From Streptosporangiaceae bacterium NEAU-GS5 (GTDB lineage Bacteria > Actinomycetota > Actinomycetes > Streptosporangiales > Streptosporangiaceae), in assembly GCA_017592665.1 (NCBI GenBank), contig JAGFNW010000044.1, forward strand, positions 14,751-62,202: a stretch of DNA of 47,452 nucleotides. The letters run 5' to 3'. Of this stretch, positions 1-8,550 are shown in pieces. Made by a program: the position numbers and the translations under genes. The notes beneath the pieces were generated by a model. The model was not told where the DNA came from, did no database searches, and saw nothing but the letters and a program-made list of their open reading frames with translations. The first letter of the stretch is position 1, and every line of letters begins with the position of its first letter.

Positions 1-26
1 TCTCTGGCACTCTTCCCCCCCCCCCC

Positions 27-76
27 GGCAGCGGGCCCGGTGATCATGCAAGTGCATGATCACCGGGCCCGCTGCC
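27..76. terminator. Near-perfect 24-bp-arm hairpin downstream of gnd
   Basis: Two 24-base arms (27-50 and 53-76) are exact reverse complements around a 2-base AG spacer. A run of 12 C residues precedes it. It lies about 65 bases beyond the gnd stop on the minus strand. Its size and position suggest a strong terminator, although no T-run follows. A second palindrome of the same size is at 24335-24384. Confidence 0.6.
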
Positions 77-84
77 TGCGTAAA

Positions 85-146
85 GGGAATCTGTGCAAGA
101 TCACGAAGCCCGCGAGCTGCGGGACGGGAATTCCTGCAAGATCACG
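85..146. repeat. 21-bp direct repeat, two copies
   Basis: Copies at 85-105 and 126-146 differ at three adjacent positions and share the end TGCAAGATCACG. They sit 41 bases apart between the hairpin and the gnd stop; the second copy runs into the last gnd codons. Function unknown. The core GATCTTGCA on the other strand also appears at 47342-47350, next to an IS1182-like transposase start, so an IS-end relic is possible. Confidence 0.4.
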
Positions 147-1578
147 CGGGGGACTCGGGGCGGGTGGGGGTGGGCCAGTCGGTGTGGAAGACGCCGTCGC
201 GGTCGACGCGGCGGTAGGTGTGCGCGCCGAAGTAGTCGCGCAGTCCCTGGATCAACGCCGCGGGCAGGCGCTCGCGGCGAAGGGCGTCGTAGTACGCGAG
301 CGCCGAGGAGAAGCCCGGCGTCGGGACGCCGATCTGCGCGGCCGTCGCCACCACGCGCCGCCAGGAGTCCTGCGCGGCGTCCATCTCGGCGGCGAAGCCG
401 CTCAGCAGCGTCGGCAGCTCCTTCTTGCCCTCGTACGCCTCCCGGATCCGATCAAGGAACCGAGCCCGGATGATGCATCCGCCCCGCCAGATCGTGGCCA
501 TGGCGCCGAGGTCGATGTCCCAGCCGTACTCCTTGCTCGCCGCGGCGATCTGGTCGAACCCCTGGGCGTACGCGACGACCTTGGACGCGTACAGCGCCCG
601 CCGCACGTCGTCCACGTCGAGCGCGGCCGTGCCGGACGGGCCGGAGAGCCTGCGGGCGGCGGCCCGCTGCTCGGGATGCCCCGACAGGGCACGCGCGAAG
701 ACCGCCTCGGCGATGCCCGACACGGGGATTCCGAGGTCGAGCGCGACCTGCACGGTCCAGCGGCCGGTGCCCTTCTGCTCGGCCTGGTCGAGCACCACGT
801 CGACGAACGGCTTACCGGTCGCCGCGTCGGTGTGGCCCAGCACGTCGGCGGTGATCTCGATCAGGTAGGACTCGAGGTCACCGGTGTTCCACTGGCGGAA
901 CACATCGGCCAGCTCCGCCGGCCCCAGCCCGAGCGCCTGGCGCATCAGGTCATAGGACTCGGCGATGAGCTGCATGTCCGAGTATTCGATGCCGTTGTGC
1001 ACCATCTTCACGAAGTGCCCGGCGCCGTCGGGGCCGACGTGCACGCAGCACGGCACGCCGTCCACCTTGGCCGAGATGTCCTCGAGAAGCGGCCCGAGCG
1101 CCGCGTACGCCTCGGCGGAGCCGCCGGGCATGATGCTCGGGCCGTTGAGCGCGCCTTCCTCGCCACCGGAGATTCCGGTGCCCACGAAGTGCAGGCCGCG
1201 CTCGCGCAGGGCCTGCTCGCGGCGGCGGGTGTCGGCGAAGTTCGCGTTGCCACCGTCCACGATCATGTCACCGGGCTCCATGTGGGCAGCCAGCTCGGCG
1301 ATGACCGCGTCGGTCGGTTCGCCGGCTTTGACCATGATTATGGCCCGCCGGGGCCGTTCGAGCGACGCGACGAACTCTTCGACGGAGCCGGTCGCGAGGA
1401 ACGCGCCCTCGTTGCCGTGCTCTTCGACGAGCTGCTTGGTGCGTGCCTCGGTCCGGTTGTGGACCGCGACGACGTAACCGTGATGGGCGAAGTTACGCGC
1501 CAGGTTACGGCCCATCGTCGCGAGCCCGGTGACTCCGATGTCTGCCTTCTGGATGCTCACCCTAGTAACCGTAGCCAC
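142..1578 (-). CDS. gnd: 6-phosphogluconate dehydrogenase, decarboxylating
   Basis: This enzyme oxidises 6-phosphogluconate to ribulose 5-phosphate and CO2 with NADP+ in the cytosolic pentose phosphate pathway. The N-terminal Rossmann motif GVTGLATMGRNLARN, the GGNANF segment, the substrate signature GISGGEEGAL and the lysine-bearing FVKMVHNGIEYSD are all present. The C-terminal helical domain is complete, ending RVDRDGVFHTDWP, and the length of about 475 residues is normal for the family. Two GTG starts are possible: 1578, which overlaps the upstream gene by 17 bases, and 1560, which avoids the overlap. Neither has a good ribosome site. The gene is immediately downstream of the TIGR03118 gene and may be co-transcribed with it, although the functions are unrelated. 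Confidence 0.95.
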   Translation of the reverse strand: MATVTRVSIQKADIGVTGLATMGRNLARNFAHHGYVVAVHNRTEARTKQLVEEHGNEGAFLATGSVEEFVASLERPRRAIIMVKAGEPTDAVIAELAAHMEPGDMIVDGGNANFADTRRREQALRERGLHFVGTGISGGEEGALNGPSIMPGGSAEAYAALGPLLEDISAKVDGVPCCVHVGPDGAGHFVKMVHNGIEYSDMQLIAESYDLMRQALGLGPAELADVFRQWNTGDLESYLIEITADVLGHTDAATGKPFVDVVLDQAEQKGTGRWTVQVALDLGIPVSGIAEAVFARALSGHPEQRAAARRLSGPSGTAALDVDDVRRALYASKVVAYAQGFDQIAAASKEYGWDIDLGAMATIWRGGCIIRARFLDRIREAYEGKKELPTLLSGFAAEMDAAQDSWRRVVATAAQIGVPTPGFSSALAYYDALRRERLPAALIQGLRDYFGAHTYRRVDRDGVFHTDWPTPTRPESPA

Positions 1579-2710
1579 CTGACGACGAATGGCTAGGATT
1601 GGGGGACGGTGAGGCGGAAGTTACCGCTGAGGTGTTAGCGACGGCGCCGTGCTGCTTGATCAGGCCGAGCAGACCGTGCTGGGCCTTGCTGATTCCGGCG
1701 GTGAACCACAGAGTGTTGGTGCCGCCCACGGTCGCGGTGCCGGGCTCGAGGTCCCACAGGCCCTCGATGGCGATCGGCCTGCCGTCGGCCTTGCGCAGCG
1801 CGCCGAGGTAGCGTCCGCTCCTCGGGTTGTACGCGTTGATCCAGCCGTCGCCGAAGTTGCCGATGAGCAGGGCGCCGCTGAATCCGCCGAAGCCCTGCGG
1901 CGCGAGCGTCATGGCCCACGGCGCGTTGAGCCAGCCGCGGCTGGCGAAGCGGCGGATGTATCTGCCGTTCGGGCGGAACTGGCTGACGAAGCCGAAGCCC
2001 CGGCCGGCGATGGGCTTGCCGGTCTCCGGGTCCCGCTTGGCGTACGCGACCATGACCGTGCCGCCGATGACCTCGACGTTCCAGGGCGCGTAGTTCGGCG
2101 GGACGTGCGGGTCGCGGAACTGCCAGCGCGACAGTCGAACACGGTTGAATTCCTCGTCGAAGGCGTGTACGCGGCCGTGCGAGAACGACGGGGCGAGCAG
2201 GAAGGCGCCGTGGTTGGTGTTCATCAGGGCGAGGCCCTTGTAGTCGGCGTTCCTGGTGAACGCCTCGATGAGCGCGTGCCCCGCGTCGACCTCGCCGTTC
2301 CAGGCCGAGATCGCGCCGCTGGGGCTGGCGAAGATGAACGTGGCCGGCTTACCCTTGATCAGGAAGTCGTCGGGGTTCATGTTGACGACCTGACCCGTGG
2401 GAGCGCCGCCCGGAATGAGGACTTCGGTCGGCTGTTTCGCGCCGTTGCCGGCATATACCGTGGCCCAGCCGGTGCCCGTGTCGGACACCCAGAGGGCTTT
2501 GCCCATTGCCAGGCCCCAGGGGTTGACCAGTCTCGCGTCGGTGACCGCGGCGCGTCCCTTCATGTCGGACACGAGGTCTACCTCGTCGAAGCGGGTGCTT
2601 GTCCTCTTCTGAGTCGTCTTCTGGGTGGTTCCAGCGTCGGCCGGGACGCTGCTGACAACAATGGCGAGGGCGAGGGGGGTGGCGCAGAGCGTGACGATGC
2701 TGGCCCGCAT
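1562..2710 (-). CDS. TIGR03118-type secreted beta-propeller protein
   Basis: I recognise the TIGR03118 pattern: LVSDMKGRAAVTDARLVNPW near the N-terminus, then repeated blades such as LWVSDTGTGWATVY and ALLIGNFGDGWINAYNPRSG. These are typical of an NHL-like propeller of unknown function. The start at 2710 has an excellent GGAGG about 5 bases upstream and begins a signal peptide (MRASIVTLCATPLALAIVV, then an Ala-X-Ala-like site), so export is expected. The tail is Ser/Gly-rich. A TTGACA lies at 2762-2767 on the coding strand, but no matching -10 box is evident. Ligand and role are unknown. Confidence 0.8.
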   Translation of the reverse strand: MRASIVTLCATPLALAIVVSSVPADAGTTQKTTQKRTSTRFDEVDLVSDMKGRAAVTDARLVNPWGLAMGKALWVSDTGTGWATVYAGNGAKQPTEVLIPGGAPTGQVVNMNPDDFLIKGKPATFIFASPSGAISAWNGEVDAGHALIEAFTRNADYKGLALMNTNHGAFLLAPSFSHGRVHAFDEEFNRVRLSRWQFRDPHVPPNYAPWNVEVIGGTVMVAYAKRDPETGKPIAGRGFGFVSQFRPNGRYIRRFASRGWLNAPWAMTLAPQGFGGFSGALLIGNFGDGWINAYNPRSGRYLGALRKADGRPIAIEGLWDLEPGTATVGGTNTLWFTAGISKAQHGLLGLIKQHGAVANTSAVTSASPSPNPSHSSSGGYGY

Positions 2711-2814
2711 CAGGCCTCCAGAGATCGGGGGGAATGCCTGTTTCGGTCCGAGATACGCGACTGTCAAGGAGATAGTTCAGTGACTCATTCGTTGCCTGTC
2801 CGCGTCCTATTCGT

Positions 2815-3795
2815 TCAAGATCCGTGCATACGGAGGACCGCGGCGCCCTCGATCCGGTCTTCTGCGAGGTCGCGCAGGGCGTGGGCGGCATCGTCCAGAT
2901 CGTATGGAACGGTTGCAACGCGGGGTGAAAATTCCGCCGCGAGAGCGAGGAAGGCGTGCCCGTCGGCGCGCGTGTTGGCCGTGACGCTACGCAGAGTGCG
3001 CTCCTGGAACAGGTGGCGCTGATAGTCGAGCACCGGGATGTCGGTGAGGTGGATGCCCGCGACGGCGAGCGTGCCGCCCCGGTCGAGCGCCTCGAGCGCG
3101 GGCGGCACGAGGTCGCCGACCGGCGCGAACAGGATCGACGCGTCGAGGGGGACGGGCGGCATGTCCCGGGCGTCGCCCACGGACGTGGCGCCGAGTTCGG
3201 TGGCCAGCCGGCGGGCCGCCTCCGACCGGGTCAGGACGTGCACCTCGGCGCCCTGCGCGATCGCGATCTGGGCCGTCAGGTGCGCCGACCCGCCGAAGCC
3301 GTAGATGCCGAGCCGGCCGCCCGGCGGCAGGTCGGCGCGGAGCAGGGCCCGATAGCCGATGATCCCCGCGCAGAGCAGTGGCGCGAGGTGCTCGGCGGGC
3401 GGCTCGTCCGGGAGCGGATAGACGTAGTCGGCCGGGGCCGTGACGTATTCGGCGTATCCGCCGTCGGCGTCCCACCCGGTGTAGGTGGAATTGGGGCACA
3501 GATTCTCGCTGCCACGCCGGCAGTACGCGCAGACCCCGCAGGTCGATCGGAGCCATGGGACTCCCACCCGCCGCCCCTCCGGCACCGTCCGCCCGACGAC
3601 TTCGTGCCCGGGAACCGTGCGGGGGCGATGCGGCGTCAGGTCGCCCTCCGCCAGATGCAGGTCGGTGCGGCACACGGCGCACGCCTCGACCTTGATCAGC
3701 AGCTCGCCCGGCTGCGGCTCGGGGATCGGCAGCTCGACCATTTCGAGCGGTCCGGTCGCGATCGGCCCGGGACGGGCCACAACCCATGCCTTCAT
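2815..3795 (-). CDS. Zinc-dependent alcohol dehydrogenase (MDR family)
   Basis: The protein has 326 residues starting [10 protein letters not shown]. The catalytic-zinc environment is visible as [13 protein letters not shown] and PGHEVVGR. The structural-zinc cluster is [15 protein letters not shown]. The cofactor fold shows as [20 protein letters not shown]. This matches the AdhA/zinc-binding MDR branch that oxidises or reduces alcohols and aldehydes with NAD(P). The ATG at 3795 fits the family N-terminus. It starts 4 bases after the stop of the small HTH gene, so the two are probably translated from one message. The substrate cannot be read from the sequence. Confidence 0.9.
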   Translation of the reverse strand: MKAWVVARPGPIATGPLEMVELPIPEPQPGELLIKVEACAVCRTDLHLAEGDLTPHRPRTVPGHEVVGRTVPEGRRVGVPWLRSTCGVCAYCRRGSENLCPNSTYTGWDADGGYAEYVTAPADYVYPLPDEPPAEHLAPLLCAGIIGYRALLRADLPPGGRLGIYGFGGSAHLTAQIAIAQGAEVHVLTRSEAARRLATELGATSVGDARDMPPVPLDASILFAPVGDLVPPALEALDRGGTLAVAGIHLTDIPVLDYQRHLFQERTLRSVTANTRADGHAFLALAAEFSPRVATVPYDLDDAAHALRDLAEDRIEGAAVLRMHGS

Positions 3796-3799
3796 GGGG

Positions 3800-4003
3800 T
3801 CATTTTCCGTACTTGGCGTGCACCGACTGGCGTGACATGCCGAGCGCGTCGCCGATCTTCTCCCAGGACCAGCCCTGCTCCCTGGCCAGCGCCACCGAGA
3901 TGGCCTCGACCTGCTCGGCAAGCTGATGCAGGGCGCCCACGGCCCGCAGGCCGACGGCGGGGTCGTTGGACCGGATCTTTTCTGAGAGCTCCGTCGTGTC
4001 CAT
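3800..4003 (-). CDS. Small helix-turn-helix protein
   Basis: The protein has 67 residues starting [10 protein letters not shown]. An N-terminal helix ([23 protein letters not shown]) is followed by a clear [25 protein letters not shown], very close to the C-terminus. The pattern matches short actinobacterial proteins in which a sigma-like or Clp-like HTH follows a dimerisation helix. The stop is 4 bases from the alcohol dehydrogenase start, so it may control that gene. Its 5' end is about 30 bases from tRNA-Cys on the same strand. Confidence 0.75.
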   Translation of the reverse strand: MDTTELSEKIRSNDPAVGLRAVGALHQLAEQVEAISVALAREQGWSWEKIGDALGMSRQSVHAKYGK

Positions 4004-4031
4004 CACGCCCGCCTTGGCACGAGACAAAAAG

Positions 4032-4102
4032 AGGTGGAGACGGGATTTGAACCCGTGTGGACGGCTTTGCAGGCCGCTGCCTCGCCTCTCGGCCACTCCA
4101 CC
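4032..4102 (-). tRNA. tRNA-Cys (GCA)
   Basis: Read on the minus strand, it begins with a GGTGGAG acceptor that pairs with CTCCACC at the 3' end. The T arm has GGTTCAAATCC and the anticodon loop is CTGCAAA (anticodon GCA). Its 71 bases fit tRNA-Cys. CCA is not encoded. Confidence 0.93.
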
Positions 4103-4116
4103 ATGAGAGGAATCCG

Positions 4117-4188
4117 AGCGGAAGACGGGATTCGAACCCGCGACCCTCACCTTGGCAAGGTGATGCTCTACCCCTGAGCCACTTCCGC
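4117..4188 (-). tRNA. tRNA-Gly (GCC)
   Basis: Read on the minus strand: acceptor GCGGAAG pairs with CTTCCGC, the D loop has CAGGGGTAGAG, the T loop has GGTTCGAATCC and the anticodon loop is TTGCCAA (anticodon GCC). It is separated from tRNA-Cys by 14 bases and is probably in the same transcript. Confidence 0.95.
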
Positions 4189-4323
4189 ATGCGCCTACGC
4201 GACTGCTGCTTCGACGACTCTAGCGAATTCGCGGCCCGTCCCCAAACCGGTTCCGGCTCGGGTTTCACGCTGGTAAGGAGCTAACATGCATTACGCCAGT
4301 TACTGAACGACGGAGTATGGATC

Positions 4324-5871
4324 ATGCGCGACAACGAGGTCGTGGAGGTCGGGCCGGAGACGCTCGCCTTCGACGACGTCATCAAGGTGGCACGACAGGG
4401 CGCGCCGGTGCGGCTGACCGGCGACGCGGTCGCCGAGATGGCCGCGTCCCGATCCAGGATCGAGGAACTGGCCGAGGGCGCGACTCCCGCGTACGGCGTG
4501 TCCACCGGCTTCGGCGCGCTGGCCACCCGGCACATCGACCCGGCGCTGCGGGCGCAGCTGCAGCGCAGCCTCATCCGCTCGCACGCGGCCGGCTCGGGCC
4601 CCGAGGTCGAGACCGAGGTGACCCGCGCGATGATGCTGCTCCGCCTGCGCACGCTCGCGAGCGGCCACACGGGCGTCCGGCCGCGCATCGCCCAGGTCCT
4701 CCAGGACCTGCTCAACGCGGGCCTCACGCCCGTGGTCCATGAATACGGCAGCCTCGGCTGCTCGGGCGATCTCGCCCCGCTCTCGCACGTCGCGCTCACG
4801 ATCATGGGCGAAGGCCTGGTACGCGACCGCGACGGCGACCTCCACAAGGCCGGCGACGCCCTCAAGCAGGCCGGGATCGAGCCGGTCGAGCTGGCCGCCA
4901 AGGAGGGCCTGGCCCTGATCAACGGCACGGACGGCATGCTCGGCATGCTCATCCTCGCCATCGACGACCTCGGCAACCTGCTGCGCGCGGCCGACATCAG
5001 CGCCTCCATGAGCGTGGAGGCCCTGCTCGGCACCGACCGCGTCTTCGACGCCGCGCTCCAATCCCTGCGCCCGCACCCCGGCCAGGCGGCGGCCGCCGCC
5101 AACATGCTCCGCATCCTCGAGGGCTCGGGGGTCATGCGGTCGCATCGGGACGGCTCCTGCACCCGCGTCCAGGACGCCTACTCGCTGCGCTGCGCGCCCC
5201 AGGTGGCCGGCGCGGCCAGGGACACGGTCGCCCACGCGGCCTCCGTCGGCGTCAGGGAGCTGGCCAGCTCCATCGACAACCCCGTGGTCCTTTCCGACGG
5301 CCGGGTCGAGTCGAACGGCAACTTCCACGGGGCCCCCGTGGCGTACGTGCTGGACTTCCTCGCGATCGCGGCCGCGGACGTGGCCTCGATCGCCGAGCGC
5401 CGCACGGACCGGATGCTGGACGTGGCCCGCAGCCACGGCCTGCCGGCCTTCCTCGCCGACGACCCCGGCGTCGACTCCGGCCACATGATCGCCCAGTACA
5501 CCCAGGCCGCGATCGTCTCCGAGCTCAAGCGGCTCGCGGCGCCCGCCAGCGTCGACTCGATCCCCAGCTCGGCCATGCAGGAGGACCACGTGTCCATGGG
5601 CTGGTCGGCCGGGCGCAAGCTGCGCCGCTCGATCGACGGCCTGTCCCGCGTACTGGCCGTGGAACTGCTCACCGCGGCACGCGCGCTCGACCTGCGCCGC
5701 CCGCACACCCCGGCGCCCGCCACCGCGGCCGTGGTCGGCCTGATCCGCGAGTCGGTCGCGGGACCGGGCCCCGACCGGTTCCTCGCGCCCGAGATCGACG
5801 CGGTCCACCGGCTGGTCCAGGACCGGTCGGTGGTCGCGGCGGCCGAGTCGGTCATCGGGTCTCTCGCGTGA
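4324..5871 (+). CDS. hutH: Histidine ammonia-lyase
   Basis: HutH converts L-histidine to trans-urocanate and ammonia, the first step of histidine degradation. The protein has 515 residues, normal for the family. The MIO cofactor segment reads GSLGCSGDLAPLSH, so the cyclising tripeptide is Cys-Ser-Gly rather than the textbook Ala-Ser-Gly. Other family blocks are the Tyr-containing loop AYGVSTGFG, the NPV block (SSIDNPVVLSDGRVES, GNFHG) and QEDHVSMG. The ATG at 4324 has a GGAG 9 bases upstream. No other hut gene is nearby. The 3' end overlaps the convergent ATPase gene by 20 bases. Another aromatic-amino-acid lyase is possible but less likely. Confidence 0.88.
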   Translation: MRDNEVVEVGPETLAFDDVIKVARQGAPVRLTGDAVAEMAASRSRIEELAEGATPAYGVSTGFGALATRHIDPALRAQLQRSLIRSHAAGSGPEVETEVTRAMMLLRLRTLASGHTGVRPRIAQVLQDLLNAGLTPVVHEYGSLGCSGDLAPLSHVALTIMGEGLVRDRDGDLHKAGDALKQAGIEPVELAAKEGLALINGTDGMLGMLILAIDDLGNLLRAADISASMSVEALLGTDRVFDAALQSLRPHPGQAAAAANMLRILEGSGVMRSHRDGSCTRVQDAYSLRCAPQVAGAARDTVAHAASVGVRELASSIDNPVVLSDGRVESNGNFHGAPVAYVLDFLAIAAADVASIAERRTDRMLDVARSHGLPAFLADDPGVDSGHMIAQYTQAAIVSELKRLAAPASVDSIPSSAMQEDHVSMGWSAGRKLRRSIDGLSRVLAVELLTAARALDLRRPHTPAPATAAVVGLIRESVAGPGPDRFLAPEIDAVHRLVQDRSVVAAAESVIGSLA

Positions 5872-7351
5872 TGGTGCCGAGGTAGTTCCAGAACATCGGG
5901 TGGATCTGGAACTGCTTGACACCGGCCAGGTTGAGATAGGGCACCTGGTGGGGGCCGACGAAAGGGCCGCCGTTGACGCGCGCCGTCATGAACCCGACGT
6001 GCCACAGGACCTCGATCAGCCGGTCGGGATCATAGGACTCCAGCCACCACTGGGCGCCGTGATCCACCCGGACCTCGCCGGTGGCCAGCTCGAGGCACGC
6101 GTACTCCAGCGCGTCCCGGTCATAGCGGCAGTCGCCGCCGCGGAAGGCGTCGAAGACGCTGAGCAGGCCCGGATACTGGAAGCGGAACTCGGCCGCGATG
6201 TCCTTGGCCCGGTCGGCCGAGTAGCCGTGCTCGGCCCAGGAGATGGCCGCGAGCGGGAGCGGCATGGTGGGCTTCCGGTCGCGCGCCGCCTCAAGCGCCG
6301 CCGTGCAGAACTCGATGATCTCGCGCGGCCGGTGCAGCGTCCGTTCCACCACGTACGTGAACGAGGCGCTGACCGGCTGGCCCGGCACGCGGCCGAAGAC
6401 CGCGTTCCAGCAGGACATGTCGCTGACCCGGGCAAGCGACTCGGAGTCGTAGCCGAGCTCGCGGGCCGAGTGCCGGATCCGCTTGGCGATCAGCTCGAGC
6501 AGCGCCTCCGCCGTCCAATGAACCGTCTCCACCAGATCCCGATATTTCTGGGCATCCTCGTATAAAGCGGGAATGTCGTCATAAAGCTCTTGGCGGAGGG
6601 AGACGTACACGCGCAGGTTCGGATGCAGCGAGTTGACCGACACGCACGCCTGGAACAGGCCGGAGATGAACGCCTGCGCGTCCTCCGAGGAGTCCCAGCC
6701 GCGGTCGAGCTCGTCGACAAGCACCACGATGCGCACGTCGTCGAGGACGCGGTGGAGCGCCGGCAACAGCGAGTGGATCTCTTCCAGCTGGTAGAGGCGG
6801 TCCAGCTCGCGGGTCCGCGCGCCCGCCTCGATCGGTCCGAGCTTCACGTTCTCCAGGCGCTTGAGGTACGACACGAGCAGCGCCAGGCGGCCCATCCCGA
6901 CCTGGGAGTGGTTGTCGCGGAGGTAGCGGTGCACCTCGGCGCCGCCGCCCCGGCCGAGGCGCATGCCCTTCCGGCCGGCCTCCTTCATGATCATCACGTA
7001 GAGGAGGTATTTCCAGGCCGCCGCGTACGCGCCGTGCTTGGCCCACGAGCCGGCGTTCTCGGCGGCCATGGTGGAGCTGAGCAGCTCGTAGGAGTAGTCG
7101 TCCGGGGTGAGCTCGATGACGCGGGCGCCCGCATCACGCGCGCGCTTGGCCAGCACCTGGAAGATCGCGCTCTTGCCGGAGCCCCGGCTGCCCAGCACGA
7201 TCGTCTTGGCCCCGGACTGCACGCGATTGAACGCCGGTGACTCAACGAAGTAATGCTCCAAGCCGCGGGCGATGTCCCGCTCGGCGGCGGGAGCGCCGAA
7301 ATCCAGCCGTTCGAGGACCTTGGGAGATAGTGCAAGGTCTGCCACGTACAC
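5852..7351 (-). CDS. P-loop ATPase, Sll1717-like family
   Basis: The protein has 499 residues. Walker A is GSRGSGKS (residues 54-61) and Walker B is VVLVDELDRGWD (about 209-220). The layout, with LDFGAPAAERD and the ATPase at the N-terminus and a winged-helix-like C-terminal half, matches the STAND-like Sll1717 group. That group is often found alone or near defence and mobile genes, and its biochemical role is unsettled. The start is a GTG at 7351, with a second GTG two codons later. A weak AGGGATG lies upstream. The tail-to-tail overlap with hutH is 20 bases. No partner gene is apparent. Confidence 0.75.
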   Translation of the reverse strand: MYVADLALSPKVLERLDFGAPAAERDIARGLEHYFVESPAFNRVQSGAKTIVLGSRGSGKSAIFQVLAKRARDAGARVIELTPDDYSYELLSSTMAAENAGSWAKHGAYAAAWKYLLYVMIMKEAGRKGMRLGRGGGAEVHRYLRDNHSQVGMGRLALLVSYLKRLENVKLGPIEAGARTRELDRLYQLEEIHSLLPALHRVLDDVRIVVLVDELDRGWDSSEDAQAFISGLFQACVSVNSLHPNLRVYVSLRQELYDDIPALYEDAQKYRDLVETVHWTAEALLELIAKRIRHSARELGYDSESLARVSDMSCWNAVFGRVPGQPVSASFTYVVERTLHRPREIIEFCTAALEAARDRKPTMPLPLAAISWAEHGYSADRAKDIAAEFRFQYPGLLSVFDAFRGGDCRYDRDALEYACLELATGEVRVDHGAQWWLESYDPDRLIEVLWHVGFMTARVNGGPFVGPHQVPYLNLAGVKQFQIHPMFWNYLGTITRETR

Positions 7352-7391
7352 AGCGTCGCATCCCTGTAAATCATGTCAATCAGGGCGTCAA

Positions 7392-7519
7392 CTAGGGATG
7401 ACCCTTGCCGAGGTCGATGTCGAAGATCGCCGTGATGTCGTCCGCCGCTCGTGCCCCGCGTCGATCAGCTGCCGCGCCATCGGAGCGCCCATGTGCCCGA
7501 GTCCAAGAAAAGCAATCAT
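7392..7519 (-). pseudogene. Gutted NAD(P)-binding dehydrogenase (3-HIBADH/6PGDH-like) remnant
   Basis: An ATG at 7519 opens MIAFLGLGHMGAPMARQLID, a classic GxGxxG beta-hydroxyacid dehydrogenase N-terminus. After about 25 codons the frame leaves the family. The next frame reads DDITAIFDIDLGKGHP and stops at 7392, which resembles the C-terminal end of the same family. Almost the whole gene (some 250 codons) is missing between the two ends, so an internal deletion is the simplest explanation. It lies head-to-head with the pabB-like gene. Confidence 0.7.
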
Positions 7520-7557
7520 GGTCACGAGGCTACGTCCGGTGTGCGGGACAATGGGGT

Positions 7558-8547
7558 ATGAACTTCGCCCACGTGGGCGGCCGGCTGGCCACCGGATTGC
7601 GCGACGTCACGAGCGACCTGTCGGCCCTCGACGGGTCCGGCTGGTGGGCCGTGGTCGTGACCTACGAGGGCGAGGTGACCTGCGCCCGGTTCGATTCCGT
7701 ACGCGATGCCCCGCTGCCCGAGCCGGTGGGGGAGTGGCACGGTCCAGCGCCCGAGGCGTGGCGGAGCTCGCTCGGCGAGCGGGAGTACGAGGCGGGCGTG
7801 CGCGCCGTCCGCGACGACATCGAGCGGGGCGAGGTCTACCAGGCCAACCTGTGCCGGATCCTCGCCGCCGAGCTGCCCGGGCCGGCCGATCCGCGGGCCC
7901 TTGCCGCGCGGCTTGCGGAGGGAAACCCGGCGCCGCACGCCGCCGTGATCCACGTGCCGGAGACGACCGTGGTGTCCGCGTCGCCGGAGCTCTATCTCGG
8001 GCGCGATGGCGACATGGTCCGATCGCGACCGATCAAGGGCACCGGGGTGGTCGCGGGGGATCTGCTGGAAAAGGACTACGCCGAGAATGTGATGATCGTC
8101 GATCTCGTCCGCAATGATCTGGGGCGGGTCGCCGAGGTCGGCTCGGTCGATGTGCCGGAGCTGTGCGCCGTGGAAAAGCATCCAGGTCTGGTTCATCTGG
8201 TTTCGACGGTATCCGCACGGCTTGGCCCCGAAATATCGTGGAAAGATATATTTGAGGCGACATTTCCTCCGGGATCGGTCACGGGGGCGCCGAAATCGTC
8301 CGCGCTCCAGATCATCGAAAGGCTCGAAACAGCACCGCGCGGGCCGTATTGTGGCGCGGTGGGCTGGGTCGACGCCGATCGGCGCACGGCCGCGCTCGCC
8401 GTCGGCATCCGCACGTTCTGGATGCGCGACGACGTCATCCGCTTCGGCACCGGAGCAGGCATCACCTGGGCCTCCGATCCGGCCCGAGAGTGGCGAGAAA
8501 CCGAATTGAAGGCGTCCCGGCTGATCAGGCTGGCGTCAGGAGGTTAG
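7558..8547 (+). CDS. pabB: Aminodeoxychorismate synthase component I-like, chorismate-binding enzyme
   Basis: This enzyme forms 4-amino-4-deoxychorismate from chorismate with ammonia supplied by a glutaminase subunit, in p-aminobenzoate/folate synthesis. Hallmarks are SASPELYLGRDG, the active-site block RPIKGTG, YAENVMIVDLVRNDLGR and FPPGSVTGAPK. PIKGT favours PabB over TrpE. The ATG at 7558 gives 329 residues, lacking much of the usual N-terminal half but keeping the full catalytic domain. The stop is 3 bases before the class IV aminotransferase start, with that gene's GGAGG inside the end of pabB. The pair therefore looks co-transcribed and coupled. Confidence 0.88.
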   Translation: MNFAHVGGRLATGLRDVTSDLSALDGSGWWAVVVTYEGEVTCARFDSVRDAPLPEPVGEWHGPAPEAWRSSLGEREYEAGVRAVRDDIERGEVYQANLCRILAAELPGPADPRALAARLAEGNPAPHAAVIHVPETTVVSASPELYLGRDGDMVRSRPIKGTGVVAGDLLEKDYAENVMIVDLVRNDLGRVAEVGSVDVPELCAVEKHPGLVHLVSTVSARLGPEISWKDIFEATFPPGSVTGAPKSSALQIIERLETAPRGPYCGAVGWVDADRRTAALAVGIRTFWMRDDVIRFGTGAGITWASDPAREWRETELKASRLIRLASGG

Positions 8548-8550
8548 GCG

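Noticed and set aside
40-1596. Long plus-strand frame opposite gnd
   Set aside because: It lies antisense to a well-conserved enzyme and reads low-complexity Arg/Gly/Val, as expected of a shadow in GC-rich DNA.
1649-3022. Plus-strand frame of 457 codons
   Set aside because: Antisense to the TIGR03118 and dehydrogenase genes; no domain resemblance.
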